Of a stretch of 64,000 nucleotides of DNA, positions 39,804-51,370 are shown piece by piece. Under the pieces are notes generated by a model. The model did not search any database and was not told the origin of the DNA. It worked only from the letters and a program-made list of their open reading frames with translations. The position numbers and the translations under genes are program-made. Origin of the DNA: Amblyornis subalaris (taxonomy: Eukaryota > Chordata > Aves > Passeriformes > Ptilonorhynchidae); NCBI GenBank assembly GCA_018881555.1, contig JACAXG010000050.1, positions 434,001 to 498,000 of the forward strand, read 5' to 3'. How positions within the stretch are numbered: position 1 is the first letter of the stretch; every line of letters starts with the position of its first letter.

Positions 39804-41509
39804 GTATGATCCAACATCTAGCATTTGCTTGTGTCCGCACGTGCTGAAATCTCTTCCTGTCCCAGCACTAGCAAAACAAAAGCTGTTGTGCACCAGCTAT
39901 GATACTGACATGGTTAGTTGTCTTTCCTTAGCCCACCATTCCTTGCTTTTCTTCAGAGGCTGGGACCAGCTCTCTACTGGTGTGCCTGCCCAAAGTCTGA
40001 CCCNGCACTGCAGCGGCAGGGACAGCCGTGTCACAGAGCAGGACGGAAAGCCAGTCCTGAGCTGCACCATACCAGTGTGGCTTGATGCAGTGCTACAGCA
40101 GAAGAGTTTAAATGGTGCCTTGAAGGCATGATTTGTAACCTGACTTTCTGCATGGGCACCTGGGCTGTGTCTCCCAGGCACCAGCAGGTGTAGGGCAGAG
40201 GGGATGTTGTCCAGCACTGCTCTCCGGTGCAGCTCCTGTCCCTCTGTTTGCCAGTCTTGCTTGTGTCCCTCGCTCCTGAGCTCATTCAGTGATAACAGCA
40301 GTGTAGTTACTTGAAGTATTTGGGCTTGGGGTTTTTTTCAGTTTGTATTTAGTGATTTGGCAAAATAAGGATTAAACTGATGACCAAATGAGGTTTACAG
40401 TGGTCTTCAATATGAATAGAAATTTACCCTTCTTTTTTTTAAATGTTAATGGAACTCTTCCATATTTGCTTAGTTCTGACTTGATTAAGTCTCTGCTTTT
40501 TATGTGTCTCTGCTTTTATACAATCAATTTTGGTCACTACCACGCTTCTTTCTTCTTGCTTATGAAAGAGAGTGCAGGCTGTGTTTTTCCCTTGATTATT
40601 TATGGATCAAAATTGATTATTGCTTTGTTTCCACTAGTTGTTTTTCAAACTGTTTTGGCTTTTATTGAGGTGCTGATTTAGGGTGGGCTTGTTGTTTTTT
40701 TTTGTTTGGTTGTTTTTTTCTTAATGAACACCAACACTCATTAAATGAAGTATTACATTTTATAAACGATGAATAAATGTAGTTTGGGAGTTAGAAGGGG
40801 AGCTCTTCATCGTTAGTGCAGTTTGACTATGCAGCAACCTCTGAAATATAAATAATGAATTTATTAAATGGCTCATATTTTGGCTCAACTTTGCTGTTGA
40901 GCACCTCAGTATCTGAAGCTCACCTTGTACGCGTCTGTACGTGTACCATCAGTGGTTCACAGGTGGCTTTTAGTACCTGCTTCACTAATTTACCAGAGAC
41001 AAGTGAGATGTGGTGGCATAGCAATGTAACAGGACTGATTCCTTGTCAGCTAACTCAAATCGTGTCTGAAGAAAAGCATTATTTATCCATATGAGATCCC
41101 CCTTAAAAAAAAAAACAACTACAGAACTTCACAGTGGCAGCTCTTCTACAGAGCAGCCTCTGGCATCAAGAAAAGCAAAATGGATAGTGTGGTTTCTCAA
41201 ACTGAGTCTTTTTCTACAGCCTGTCAAGATTTAGTAATCTAATCTGTTGTGTCAATAAGAACTGATAGAGTTAAGCACTACAGGGCAGGACCAATAAAAA
41301 AGTTACAGAGGTCTTGCAGGGTAGGTCTGCTGAAATCATCCTTCTGAACAGTGTGCATTGTGGCTGGCAATGTTTCAGCACCTGAAAGGCAGGTTTCAAG
41401 AGTCTTGGCACCAAAAAAACCCCCAAAAAACAACAGATGTAGATGTTAAAAAGGAAGATGTTAAAATATATTTGTAAATGTTTTTTCTTACAGATTTGAA
41501 GTACACTTG

Positions 41510-41723
41510 CATCTGACAACAACCTTCACTGGAAGGGTTGTTAAGCATTGGAACAGGCTGCCCAGGGAAGTGGTGGAGGTATTTAAATACCTGGAGGTAT
41601 TTAAAAGATGTGTAGATGTGGCACTTATGGACATGGTTTAGTGGTGGACTTGGCAGTGCTGGGTTAGTGGTTGGACTTAATGACCATAGAGGTCTTTTCC
41701 AAACTAAGCAATTCTTTAGATTC
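41510..41723 (+). mobile_element. CR1 LINE 3' tail
   Basis: About 210 bp of CR1 3' end in plus orientation. Landmarks are GGAAGGGTTGTTAAGCATTGG, ACAGGCTGCCCAGGGAAGTG, ACATGGTTTAGTGGTGGAC, GGCAGTGCTGGGTTAGTGG, GAGGTCTTTTCC and a decayed end, CAATTCTTTAGATTC for CGATTCTATGATTC. Inside it TGGAGGTATTTAAA is duplicated (41574-41587 and 41592-41605), probably by replication slippage. It is non-functional and ends about 120 bp before the exon candidate at 41846. Confidence 0.92.
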
Positions 41724-41845
41724 AGGGATAGTGGGTCTGTGTCTCTTGGCCCAGGTAGTTGAGAGACATCCTGTATTCCAAGGGCTGGCATCAACTGTCA
41801 CCTGGAGCCTGCTTCTCAGGATCCTGTCCCAACTTTTCCTTTCAG

Positions 41846-41976
41846 ATGCAAGACTTTGTGCAGATATATGTACAACCTGTGGCTCAGATGTGTGTTATTT
41901 GATCCATTCATCAGGAGGCCCAAAGCTTGGAACCAACTTTCTCAATCACTGTTTCCCATCAAACATGGTAAAACAA
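41846..41976 (+). CDS. Possible penultimate exon, unknown product
   Basis: A good acceptor (CAACTTTTCCTTTCAG) opens the segment. It can end at ATG|GTAAAA (41967) or CAA|GTGAGA (41976); both leave complete codons in the one frame that joins the candidate at 42097 without a stop. The peptide contains ICTTCGSDVCYLIHSSGGPK and is cysteine-rich; no family is recognised. The intron to the next candidate would be about 120-130 bp and ends in a strong T-rich acceptor. The other two frames either stop early or give a stop at once in the next exon. Confidence 0.2.
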
Positions 41977-42096
41977 GTGAGAATTTCATAGGGGGAAAAG
42001 GTGGGGATATTGTGTACACCAGCAGTTACTGAAAATTTAAAGCTTTTGTAATTAGACTTTTCCTTTCTTTTTAAAATTTAATTTTATTTTTAATAG

Positions 42097-42201
42097 AATG
42101 GTGTTGAAGACACTAAGGTGCTCTCAGCTGCAGTGGTGGAAGCATTACAGTTTTATGTGCTGCAAAATGAAGAACAGAATGTTGTTGATCTCTTAGCTTA
42201 A
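42097..42201 (+). CDS. Possible 3'-terminal coding exon, unknown product
   Basis: A T-rich tract ending ATTTTATTTTTAATAG precedes an open frame of 34 codons and a TAA. The peptide starts NGVEDTKVLSAAVVEALQF and ends in a short acidic segment; its composition (V, E, A, L, Q, N) and third-position use are protein-like, unlike most frames nearby. A canonical AATAAA occurs 292 bp after the stop, giving a plausible short 3' UTR. It lies in phase with the candidate at 41846. I do not recognise the gene. It is the best plus-strand exon candidate, yet short enough to be chance. Confidence 0.3.
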   Translation, partial: NGVEDTKVLSAAVVEALQFYVLQNEEQNVVDLLA

Positions 42202-42492
42202 AATTCCTGTTCTCTAGTTTTAAAATGCCATTGATACAACAATTTGCTAAGATATGCTAGCACTGCTTTACAGAGCGNTAACATTTTGCATTATAAAATA
42301 CTACTTGAAGCAAGGGGTTATTTATGATCTCATCCCTCTAAGCTGATAACCGGAGCAGAGGTTGTCACTCAAGATGCAGATTACACTATGTAACAAAAAT
42401 TATTTAAATTGTTTCTGATGTCTTTGAGCAAGAGATATAAAATATGCTAACATTAATTTGTAATGTCAAAATTAAAACCAGATTTGTTTTCA

Positions 42493-42498
42493 AATAAA
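42493..42498 (+). promoter_or_regulatory. Possible poly(A) signal (AATAAA)
   Basis: A canonical AATAAA within CAAATAAAATTGATGC, 292 bp downstream of the TAA at 42199-42201. AATAAA is common in AT-rich DNA, so its meaning depends on whether the exon is real. Confidence 0.3.
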
Positions 42499-42661
42499 AT
42501 TGATGCATTATGCAACATTCACATTTCAGAATTCATGATCATAATAGGGTACAATAATAGCTTATGGTTTTTGTCTGAAAGATATGTAAAGATTTAGGTA
42601 CACAGGTAAAAGTGGTCTTGATATCCTTTTTTTTTTTAATCCTATCCTTGAAGCACTGAGT

Positions 42662-42680
42662 CTACAGAAATTTTCTGTAG
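42662..42680. repeat. 19-bp palindrome around a central T
   Basis: CTACAGAAA (42662-42670) and TTTCTGTAG (42672-42680) are exact reverse complements with a single T between. No neighbouring feature explains it. Confidence 0.7.
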
Positions 42681-45600
42681 TCTGTAAATTCAACCTTTTT
42701 TTTTGTCTACAACTTGTCAGAGTGTAATTTTAACACTGAAATGTTAATAGCATTTTAAGGGAATAATTCATACAGTTCTATTGCTTATGTCACTGTCAAA
42801 AAGGAAAGAAATTTGCCGGACCTCGGTAATTGTCAAAGGGTGGTGTAAGCTTGAACAACTTTGTGAAGGGCACACACATCCTTTGTGGCTCAGAACTGTG
42901 CCAGCTGGACAAGAACTGAGGACATCCTTCAGGTTTCAGTTTCTGCCTTTCTTTTTGGTTTTGGTGGCAGTGAATGATATTGCTGAACTTTGAATGCTCA
43001 CAATACTTTCTGCAAAATAATTTTCTTGTGTCTGTCAAATTTGTGAGCATACTTGAGCCATGAGTGGGCTGAGGGACCTCTCTGACCCTGTTGTAGAACA
43101 TCTTGTCTACCAGGATAGATTTGATTGATTCAGGGAAATGATTGTGTTGGTTTTAAATAGTTTTGCTCATTTTTAATATAGCTTCACATTTGCAAGGCAT
43201 AATCTGGCCCTTTCCATACTGTGACTTTCTCTGTGAATTTCAGCAGAACTGCTCACGTGTTTAAAATAAAACATGTGCCTAAGTGCTCTGGTGGCCAGGG
43301 GCCAGAGCACTCAACATGTTACAGGCCTGAGCCCTAAATGCATGCTTCTTTAATGTATAGTTTTCTCTAGCCCAGGAAAAATCAGGATTAACGCTATAGG
43401 AAGTGTCACAGTATGAGGAAAATATCTCGCTACATGCAGGGTAGCTCAGGCTCCTAGAAAATACAAACAACGGAAGCAATGCCAATGCATTTTTAAGTTG
43501 TCATCAAACGAGGTGCTTTTTGTGGCTAATGAATTGGTCAGTTAATTTTCTCATCACCATGTTTGAGCTTGTTCCTGCCATTGAACAGTCTCTTATTTTT
43601 TCACACGTTGCTGAAGATGGCATTAATTTAACCATCTTTCCCATTATAAGGCTTTAAATGCCTTCACGTTAATGTCTAATAAATGTAATTTGTGGTTTAA
43701 TCTGTGCATTATTGCTGCTGAGGAAGCAGAGGGAGGCAGGTGGGAGATCTCCATTCTCTGTCTTTTCTTCTCATTTATGCCACAGAGGCGTTCCAGGATT
43801 CTTATCAGCAAAGCAGTTTGTGTGGGTTTTTTTCCCATGGTAATAGTGACATAAAGTGGGAAATACTTCAAACATGCATTTTGGCAAGTATTCTTTGGTA
43901 ACTAAGTCTTCAATATTTAATTTCATGCATATTCTGGTTTTCGATCAATATCTGTGAGGCAACTTTTCCTGTTTGGGGGATAGTTGAAAGATAACCTTTT
44001 AAATTATTGTTAATATCTTTCGCTAAAATAAAATCAGTGTTATTTTGCTTTGGATAAGATACCTGGAGACAGAAGGGTGATGTTAAGTAGAGGGTAGTTA
44101 AATTTTTTTTATTGATCACTGAACTCTTGGTGGCTGATTCTGTTGCTTAGTTGTCCAGTCTACCCGTGGTCAGCTTTTATTTTTCTTCTTTTCAGTCAGC
44201 TGGTTTTACATAAATCGTTACACAGCATACTGAAGAGGCTCTTTTGAACTGTTGCTTTCCAGAGGATATTTCTTTCCTCATGCTTTGCCAATGCTGGCAT
44301 GTTGAAACAGGGGTTTCAGCAATCCAACTGGGCTGAACAATTTAGCCCCAGTGCTCAGGAATCTCCGGGGAAACATTAAAAATGCTACAAGCAAGATTCA
44401 GGAATTGTGTTTACTGTCTGTAAAGCATGGGAAAGGAGCAAGTGGCTTTCCAGTCTCCTGAGGGGAATCTCTTGGCTTGTTGACAGAAGATGAAATTATG
44501 GGTGTAGGACAAAAATAAAATGGAGTGTATGGACTAGTAAATCTTACATACATGAAAGTCAAAATACATAAACAGAGGGCTGGTAGTGGGGAACGCTTGG
44601 GACTGGAAGTTGCAGAATGCAACATGAAAGAGGGCCACAGCTGAATATCTATAGAGTTTGGGGGGTTTTCTCAGAAAAACTCAACACAAAAACAGCCAAA
44701 CAACCAGAAATACTGCAGTCTCAACTGTGGTGATGAAGAGTTACAAATAATACTAAAAAGATACTAGCAATTCAGAGTGATTTGCAAAGGGTTGTCTGTA
44801 AAGGATGTGCAGCTGTTTTTTTTTTCTGTGAGGGGAGCTATTTCCCCCCCACCTCAACAATTACTGTTCAGTCCTCAGATGAACTTCCATACAGTCAAAC
44901 ATTTTGGTTTCCTAGACTTCTGTTGGCTAATAGATTGTCCTGCTGCCTTCGAGCTGGTATGAAGTGGCTCAACACATCCTTATTCCCCCACCTATTGCAG
45001 TTGGTTATTTCCAAGCAAGTTTAATTGTGCGTTTCTAGTCAAAACATATGCTGGCATCTGCTAAGTGCAGAGTGCTTACGGTGAATGAAAATAAACAGAG
45101 CATACAGTTTGCCTCTTTAGATATTGTAGGTAGTGAAATGAAAACTGTTAAGGCAGGTTTTGTGTGGTTTTTTTGTGCTCTCTGCAACAATTTGTACTTG
45201 CCAAACATGCCTATTTCTCCACAGTCATTTTGAAGCCTGTTGGTTGCCTTTTTCTTCCTCTGTTCCCTTTTTCGGGAGAGATCAAATCCCTTCTTTCTAC
45301 AATTTTTTATTTTTATTTTCACTGAAATAATGGGAAAAAAGTAATGTATGTGGACTCCAGGGATCTTGTGAGAAAATTTTTATCCTAGAGTGCAAATAAA
45401 AATACAGGATGAAGAAAAGTCAAAATCAAAAGTGGGAGAAAGGTTCAAAAAGGTATTAATTAAACATTAAGCTGTTTGATGGATATATGTGACTCATGCT
45501 TGCCAAAATCTACAGGTTAGGAGNCAAGAAAGAAGCACATCCTTATGTCTAGGTAGATCTTTCTGTATGTTGTTCAAATAGCCCTTAGCAGATATTATTC

Positions 45601-45716
45601 TCAGCATGAGTAGACGGTGACACAGAAGTATGCAGAAAACAATAAGAACTAATATTGTTATGCTCAGACCTTTGCACTTCTCAGGGGTTAAAGAAGGAGG
45701 AAGCAAAGGCTGCTTT

Positions 45717-45860
45717 ATGGTGGAAAGGACCTCTGGAGGTACGTTCTTCAGTCCACTGCTCTAGTCAGGGTTAACTTCATAGTTTGACTGGGCTGTGTCC
45801 CAAGTCTTGGCCGCTCCAAGGGTGGAGCCTCTCACTCTCCTCGGCCTCTGGCATTGCCTC
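45717..45860 (-). mobile_element. Degraded CR1 3' end, inverted
   Basis: TGGAAAGGACCTCTGGAGGT, then CAGTCCACTGCTCTAGTCAGGG, and later CTCCAAGGGTGGAGCCTCTC follow the order seen in inverted CR1 3' UTRs (GGGACCTCTGGAGGTCATC, CCAACCCCCTGCTC, CTCCAAGGGTGGAGACTCC). Divergence is high and the far boundary is uncertain. Confidence 0.6.
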
Positions 45861-46635
45861 TGCTCAGCGTTCTGGTCCCAGCATGGTGTTGCACCTCCAG
45901 GAGGAAGACAGACAAGTCAGCTGCTGGGGAGGACCATGCAAAACCTGTGAGATGGAGGGACCAGGCAGTACACCTCAGAGCTGACAGAAAAAAAATGTTA
46001 CTTTAAGATTTGAAAGCAAAGTAGTAGATGAAATAAGCGGGTTTATTCCAACAGTATGTGCTGCTGCTTTCGTTAAAATCTGGAATGAGTATGCTGATAC
46101 CTTGCTAGAAAACAATGCTTGCATTTTTCAAAAGGGAAGAAAAGTTTCATCTTATTTAATTATGATGAAGATGAAGAGCTTCTAACCAGCAAAGTCTTAG
46201 CAGAATGTCATAAACTGTCATAAAGGCTGTCTTTCAAGATTGCAATAAAATAAATCTATGTAGAGCATAGCTCAGTCTTCACTAGTAGTATGTCTTTACT
46301 AAGTGGGTTAGCACTGCCACTAGCCAAGAATTGCTCTCTGTCACAAGCATTTGTCACTCACTGTAGTATGGTTGTTCTAAAATATATTTATTTCTCACTG
46401 AACTATCCTCAAACACCCTACCCTACAAGATAATTCAGGGTACATGGTACTGCAGTAGTGGTTTTACATAATATAAGAAAATAATAAGCTTTTTCATGAT
46501 TTATTGATATTTGTAATTTGAAAAGTCAATATTTAGTACCATTAAAGGATATGTTTTTGAGAAAGAGTAAGACGATGTTTGTGGATATAAGTAATCCTAC
46601 AAAAGAATGATTAGGAGTATTGCCAGTTGCCTTCT

Positions 46636-46709
46636 TTCTGTGGAGCATAATGACAGGCTTCAGATGCATTTTTGCTGAGCTCCCTCTGAAGAAGCTCAGC
46701 ATCCACAGA
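46636..46709. repeat. Two-tier inverted repeat (stem-loop)
   Basis: Outer arms TCTGTGGA (46636-46643) and TCCACAGA (46702-46709) enclose inner arms TGCTGAGCT (46673-46681) and AGCTCAGCA (46693-46701). The inner loop is 11 nt, and a 29-nt one-sided insertion separates the stems on the left. CTTTCTG and CAGAAAG just outside may extend the fold. Confidence 0.6.
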
Positions 46710-49432
46710 ATAATGATGTCAGAAAGCAGTTTGTGTTTCCGCTTGATTAGCTCTTGTCACTTTTGTCTCTTTCCTGAATTTGCTGTAAAATCCTGCTAAA
46801 TCCTTCCATAGCTCCATACATGCCTCAACCCATTCTGTCACATCACAGGGGATGATGCTTATGAAAGCATCTTGCTGAATCATCTGAAGCATCTCTGGGG
46901 TTTTTCTGGCTATAGAATGGAAGCATGCTGAGCCCAGGAAGGGATGGGGCTGATGACAGGGAAAAGCCTGTCCCTCAGAGGGAAAGAGGCTCCCCTAGTT
47001 GATATCCCTCCTTGGTGGTCACTGGGCAAAGCCTCTAGTTCTGTAGGAGGAGATTATGGTACTGTCTGGCCACTTAAATACGTGGTCATAACCAGGGATC
47101 CCTTTTTCCTGTCCTGAAAAGATAGCTCCGAGACTGCTTGTGACTCTGGGTGCTCTGGGAAGGGTATTTGGTGTACTCTTTTCAGCAAATCACGATGAAC
47201 TCTCTCCTGCACTTAGAACAATTTATTTTGAAATGGTACGAGCAAGTGTTTCTCTGATAGCCACCCATGGAGCAGCACCAGCAGAAAGCAGTTGTAGTAG
47301 CCTGACTTTGCCATGAAAGCTACAGAAATTTGTGAGAGGGCCTCATCATTGTTGCTTTGTATCAGAGCACTTCAGTGGGTTACAGGCCTTATTATGTCCA
47401 GCAGTGGCTATAAGCCTGTTGCTTTTTCCTTATGGTACTTCTGGTGATCTGCTCACCTCCAAAGGGAGAAGAGGTATGCGTATGTGAAAGCAAAGAGAAA
47501 TCTTGTTTGTTTTGGAGTGATACTAGAGGTGCAGTTGTGAGGAGATATTTCCATGAAGTTTGAGAGTCTGACTGAATGTGAACCTTTGAGGAAATGACTT
47601 TCTATTTGGTCAAGTCCTTGTACTGTGGTTATTTTATAGAGCTTTACTTTTTTTCCTTTTGTTCAATGAAATAGCACTAAAATCCAAATCAAAAATAACC
47701 TCTATCCTGGCCTCCCATAAATAAATAAATTTACCCTTTATAATGTTGTTCCAGCAGCTCAAAAGGGACAGATAACATTAAGTAGTGCTATTCAAAATTT
47801 CCTCTGTTTTCTGCAGGCTTCTGTGTTTTTATACCTTTGATTGCTACTTCTCTCTCTGAAAATAAGAGGCATAAATGTTTTCTACCAATGTATCAGCAGC
47901 TTATTCTGATTTCTGAATTCTTGGAATGTGTTCTTTACCAAGAGTTTGGGAGGAAGAAGTGATTTTAATAATCTATGTAATATTTCTCATAATATATCAC
48001 CTCTAAGAGAGGCAAAATCTCTATTACAGAGATAGCTCTAATACCAGTTAGAGTTTAATAACATCTAGAATGAGACTCTTTTATCCTTTGATAAGTTACC
48101 TGTAAATGTTCACAAAGTTCTGTATTTTAATTTGTCATTTTCTGCTGCAGAAGAAAAAGTATTGATGAAGTGGTGAATCCTTATAAGGTCTTTTCATGGC
48201 ATGCTATCTTTAATGAGAATCTTGCAGTCTGCAGCTGGGATCAGGATAATACACCATCTGTGACTAAGCATTATGGAAACTTTAGGTTTGCTTAAGATCT
48301 TTGACCTGAAATCTTTTAACTCTGTGTGTGTTTGCTACCTTAGTTGATTATAGACATATGTACACATTCACATTAATAAAAGCTGAGTTCATACATCACA
48401 CTTAAATAAAGTACTGAGCAGAACTTGGGCATCCAGCAAAAAAATGTCCCAACTCCTTGGTAAAACGTAGCTGAGAAATGGAGTGCTGAGGCAGTCCAAG
48501 TCTGGAAGGAGGCATGGCAGGACTCCAGCCTCCTGCCTGAACTTTCCATTTGTGACAAGCAATGAAGAAAATAGCTCAGGCATCTTACAGCTCGGAATCT
48601 TAAAGCAGAGAGGCTGTATAAGAAACACTGGGAATCTGGGAACTGATTACAGGAGCACTTCTGCAGTCTGTTCTGGGAAAAAAAGTGGAGGAGGAGAGGT
48701 ACCATTATGCTTAGGCACAAGTGAAAAGAAGTGGGGAGGATGGAATGTTCAGCTCATTGAAACTCCTACAGATGAAAAGTCCCTGTCCTTGCAAACTGAT
48801 TTGGATATAAAAAAAACCCCTTCATAACAATAATTCTCAAAAGAAAAGTTGGAGAAACTTAATAGACCATTTCTATATGAATTAAGAGGAAAAACTGTCA
48901 GGGTGTTGCAAAACTGTCATCCCAGGACAGAGGAAATATGGATACAACCCCTGGCTTAAAGTACTCTGAGACACACTGAGCCAGCCAGGGTTTGCTGCCC
49001 ATCCACGGTCCCTTCACCTCCTGAGGCTCTGCAGCCACCTGCTTCAGACAATCCCATACTGGCCTGGGCTGCCCAATGCCTCTTTTCCCCAGAGCCCTGG
49101 GGATGCCCTCACTCAGGAGCAGGTCGGCACAGCTGCTTGGCGCGATGTGCTGAAGGTATCTAGGAGAGGTCACGGGAGCTACAACCGATAATGGGAAGCC
49201 TGGGGCCTGCTCTTCACATGCTCATAGCAGAAAACAATAGCTTCTTGCCTCTCCTACCTCTGAACAGTTGGGCTGGTGGGTACAAGTGGTGCTTTCTCCC
49301 ATCCTTTTTCTATTCCCTCACCTCTGCTGGAGTCCTTTTCATCAGTCAAATCTTGCAACCATGCACTTAAAAATAAAAAGCAAAAATTTGTCATTTAACT
49401 CCTGTTCAGTCTCCCTGCTCTATGNTTTTTTT

Positions 49433-49455
49433 TAGATTATATTAGATTATATTAG
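49433..49455. repeat. 10-bp tandem repeat
   Basis: TAGATTATAT is repeated twice exactly, followed by TAG. It is a short AT-rich tandem repeat after an N/T-rich spot. Confidence 0.8.
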
Positions 49456-50073
49456 AAAGCAAATAGTCTCTTTCATGCCAGATTTTCCTTTCCTTTTTGT
49501 GTGTGTATATGCATGTAACTTTGCTTCCAAACCTAGCAGTGATCTTCAGCAGGCGCTCTCTGGAATCCCAGGGATGAAGAGCCTATGCCAGGCAGCCAAG
49601 CACCATATCTGTCTTTCAGAAACAACTTCCCTTGAAAAGGGGTGGTGGCTTTTCTTCTCTAGCCTGTGTATCAGCTCTTACACCCCTTCCTCCTCAAGGC
49701 CTTTGCCTTTCATGTCACTGAGATCATTAATTGATTTCTGGTGTCTATTCTATTAATTCACGAACCTTGTCACTGTTGTGGCGGTGCCCAGGCACTTTTC
49801 TACAAGCTATGACATCCAAGCTGACTTTCAGCTGGATGCCGTCCCTGATTTTCATTTTTCTCTTCATATAGTTGTAGAGCTGTGCCAGACAGCTCGGATA
49901 TTTTTATTGTAACGTAAGCATAGAAGGGAGTATCCTGGTAGGATAGATCTAGAACAGTCTTTGTGACAATTTATTCAGACATCCAGACACATTGGTCCTG
50001 GATCTTTCTTTAAATAATTTTTTTGAGTTAGTTGTTAAAATAAAAAAAAAATATTTTGTTTTTAGTTTAAAAC

Positions 50074-50115
50074 TTTGGCTATTATTATGGATTATTTGGC
50101 TATTATTGTGGATTT
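50074..50115. repeat. 21-bp tandem repeat, two copies
   Basis: TTTGGCTATTATTATGGATTA is followed directly by TTTGGCTATTATTGTGGATTT; 19 of 21 positions agree. Confidence 0.85.
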
Positions 50116-51287
50116 TTAAAATTACTTTCTAGGCAGTTAAGCACTAGAATTTGTGTTGACACTGTCTTCCATCATGTCAGTATTTTACTGGGTTTATTGG
50201 GTTCTTACTAATTACACATGCAGTTTGGTTTTATGGTGTAACAAACTTTGACAGTAGTATACAAAAGATAATTGGTAAGATTTGCCTTTGCAATTACTCA
50301 TCTTGACTTGATTGTGATTGTAAATGTTGTGTAATACAGTGCATGTAATAGCAGGGAACCCCATTCAGCAACTGAGGAGGTACTTTCTAACCCTGCAAAG
50401 TTAATGACTGAAACTCAGTAATATTTTCTGCCTTGCACTAATAATGCGCACCAGGATTCTTTTTAAAAAAAGGAAAATGTGTTGACTTGTTGTGTGGCCA
50501 AACAAATCTCAGAAGTACCTAAGCATACTCATCTTTTCTCCTGAGATTTCTCCCCATCCTCCTAGGTGTGGATGTCATAAGAAATAATTCACCAAAACTT
50601 TCTCTTTAGGCAATGACAATGAATTGCAGCATGGGACTGCTCAAAGTATTACATCTCTGATCCTGAAATGAGTGTACAGATGAGTCAGTAAAATGCTGGA
50701 TCATATTAATAATTTATCATAGGGATAATTATACAGGAAATAAAAGGGACAGAGAGGGCCACAGTCTACTTGCATTGTTTCTGAACATTAAGAGATGTAT
50801 TACATGTCTGATGTGGGTTCTTAATGCTGCTTAGAAACATTGGTCTGTAACTGTGCAGAGCACCTTAGAGAACTATAAACACAGCCCATAAAATACTGAG
50901 AGACCAGTTACTTATTAAAGGTCTGAGCATCAGGGAGAATTAGTGCAGCTTTAAAAGTTTTAGTTGGGCTGAACTGTGAAGTTTTAATTAAAAAAACCCA
51001 ATAATTGTTAAAGTCATTTAATGTTAGCAATCAGCCTTGTCAATAGCTTGTGTACTTTTTCACTAGTACATTTCTCATTCCCAAAAATCACTTTCAGAGG
51101 ATCAGAATAATGAGCACAGAATAATAGTATTTTTTCTAGAAAGGTGGGACAGGCTTTCTGCTAGCTTCCACAGATCCAGATTTCATCCTGGCATCTTTGT
51201 GCAGACTGAAAAATAATATATTAATCAATAAAAAGTCCTGTTGTGTATATAAAAGATCCTTACTTGCATTCTAAATCGGCATGAGGA

Positions 51288-51370
51288 TCATTCATAGATT
51301 GAAGCCAGAAGGGAAGGTTGAAATTATACAAATCTTCTGGCTGTAGCCTCAATTGATTTCAGCTGAACCA
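51288..51370 (-). mobile_element. Ancient CR1-like 3' end remnant
   Basis: TCATTCATAGATTGAAGCCAGAAGGGA resembles the inverted start of old archosaur CR1 copies (ATAGATT…AAGCCAGAAGGGACC). Downstream similarity fades quickly. The call rests on remembered consensus and one block of about 27 bases. Confidence 0.4.

Larger units (their letters stand above)
19560..41509. other. Long repeat-poor stretch
   Basis: Nearly 22 kb has no CR1 or LTR that I can recognise. It holds a diverged duplication pair (21124-21380 and 22720-22994), a T18 run, several short tandem repeats, A/C-rich tracts and GC-richer patches near 22.3, 32.9 and 40.0 kb. Weak exon candidates on the plus strand at 26.84, 33.2, 33.4 and 39.8 kb are listed where they merit it. 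The rest is AT-rich intron or intergenic DNA. Confidence 0.55.

Noticed and set aside
39766..40290. 121-codon plus-strand frame and overlapping minus-strand frames in a GC-richer patch
   Set aside because: Frames are open on both strands because the patch is GC-rich, and an N sits inside. No splice or homology support; CpG content is not that of a CpG island.
48373..48827. Frames of 115 (minus) and 114 (plus) codons facing each other
   Set aside because: Overlapping opposite frames of this length are expected a few times in 64 kb. Composition is not protein-like and no splice context was found.
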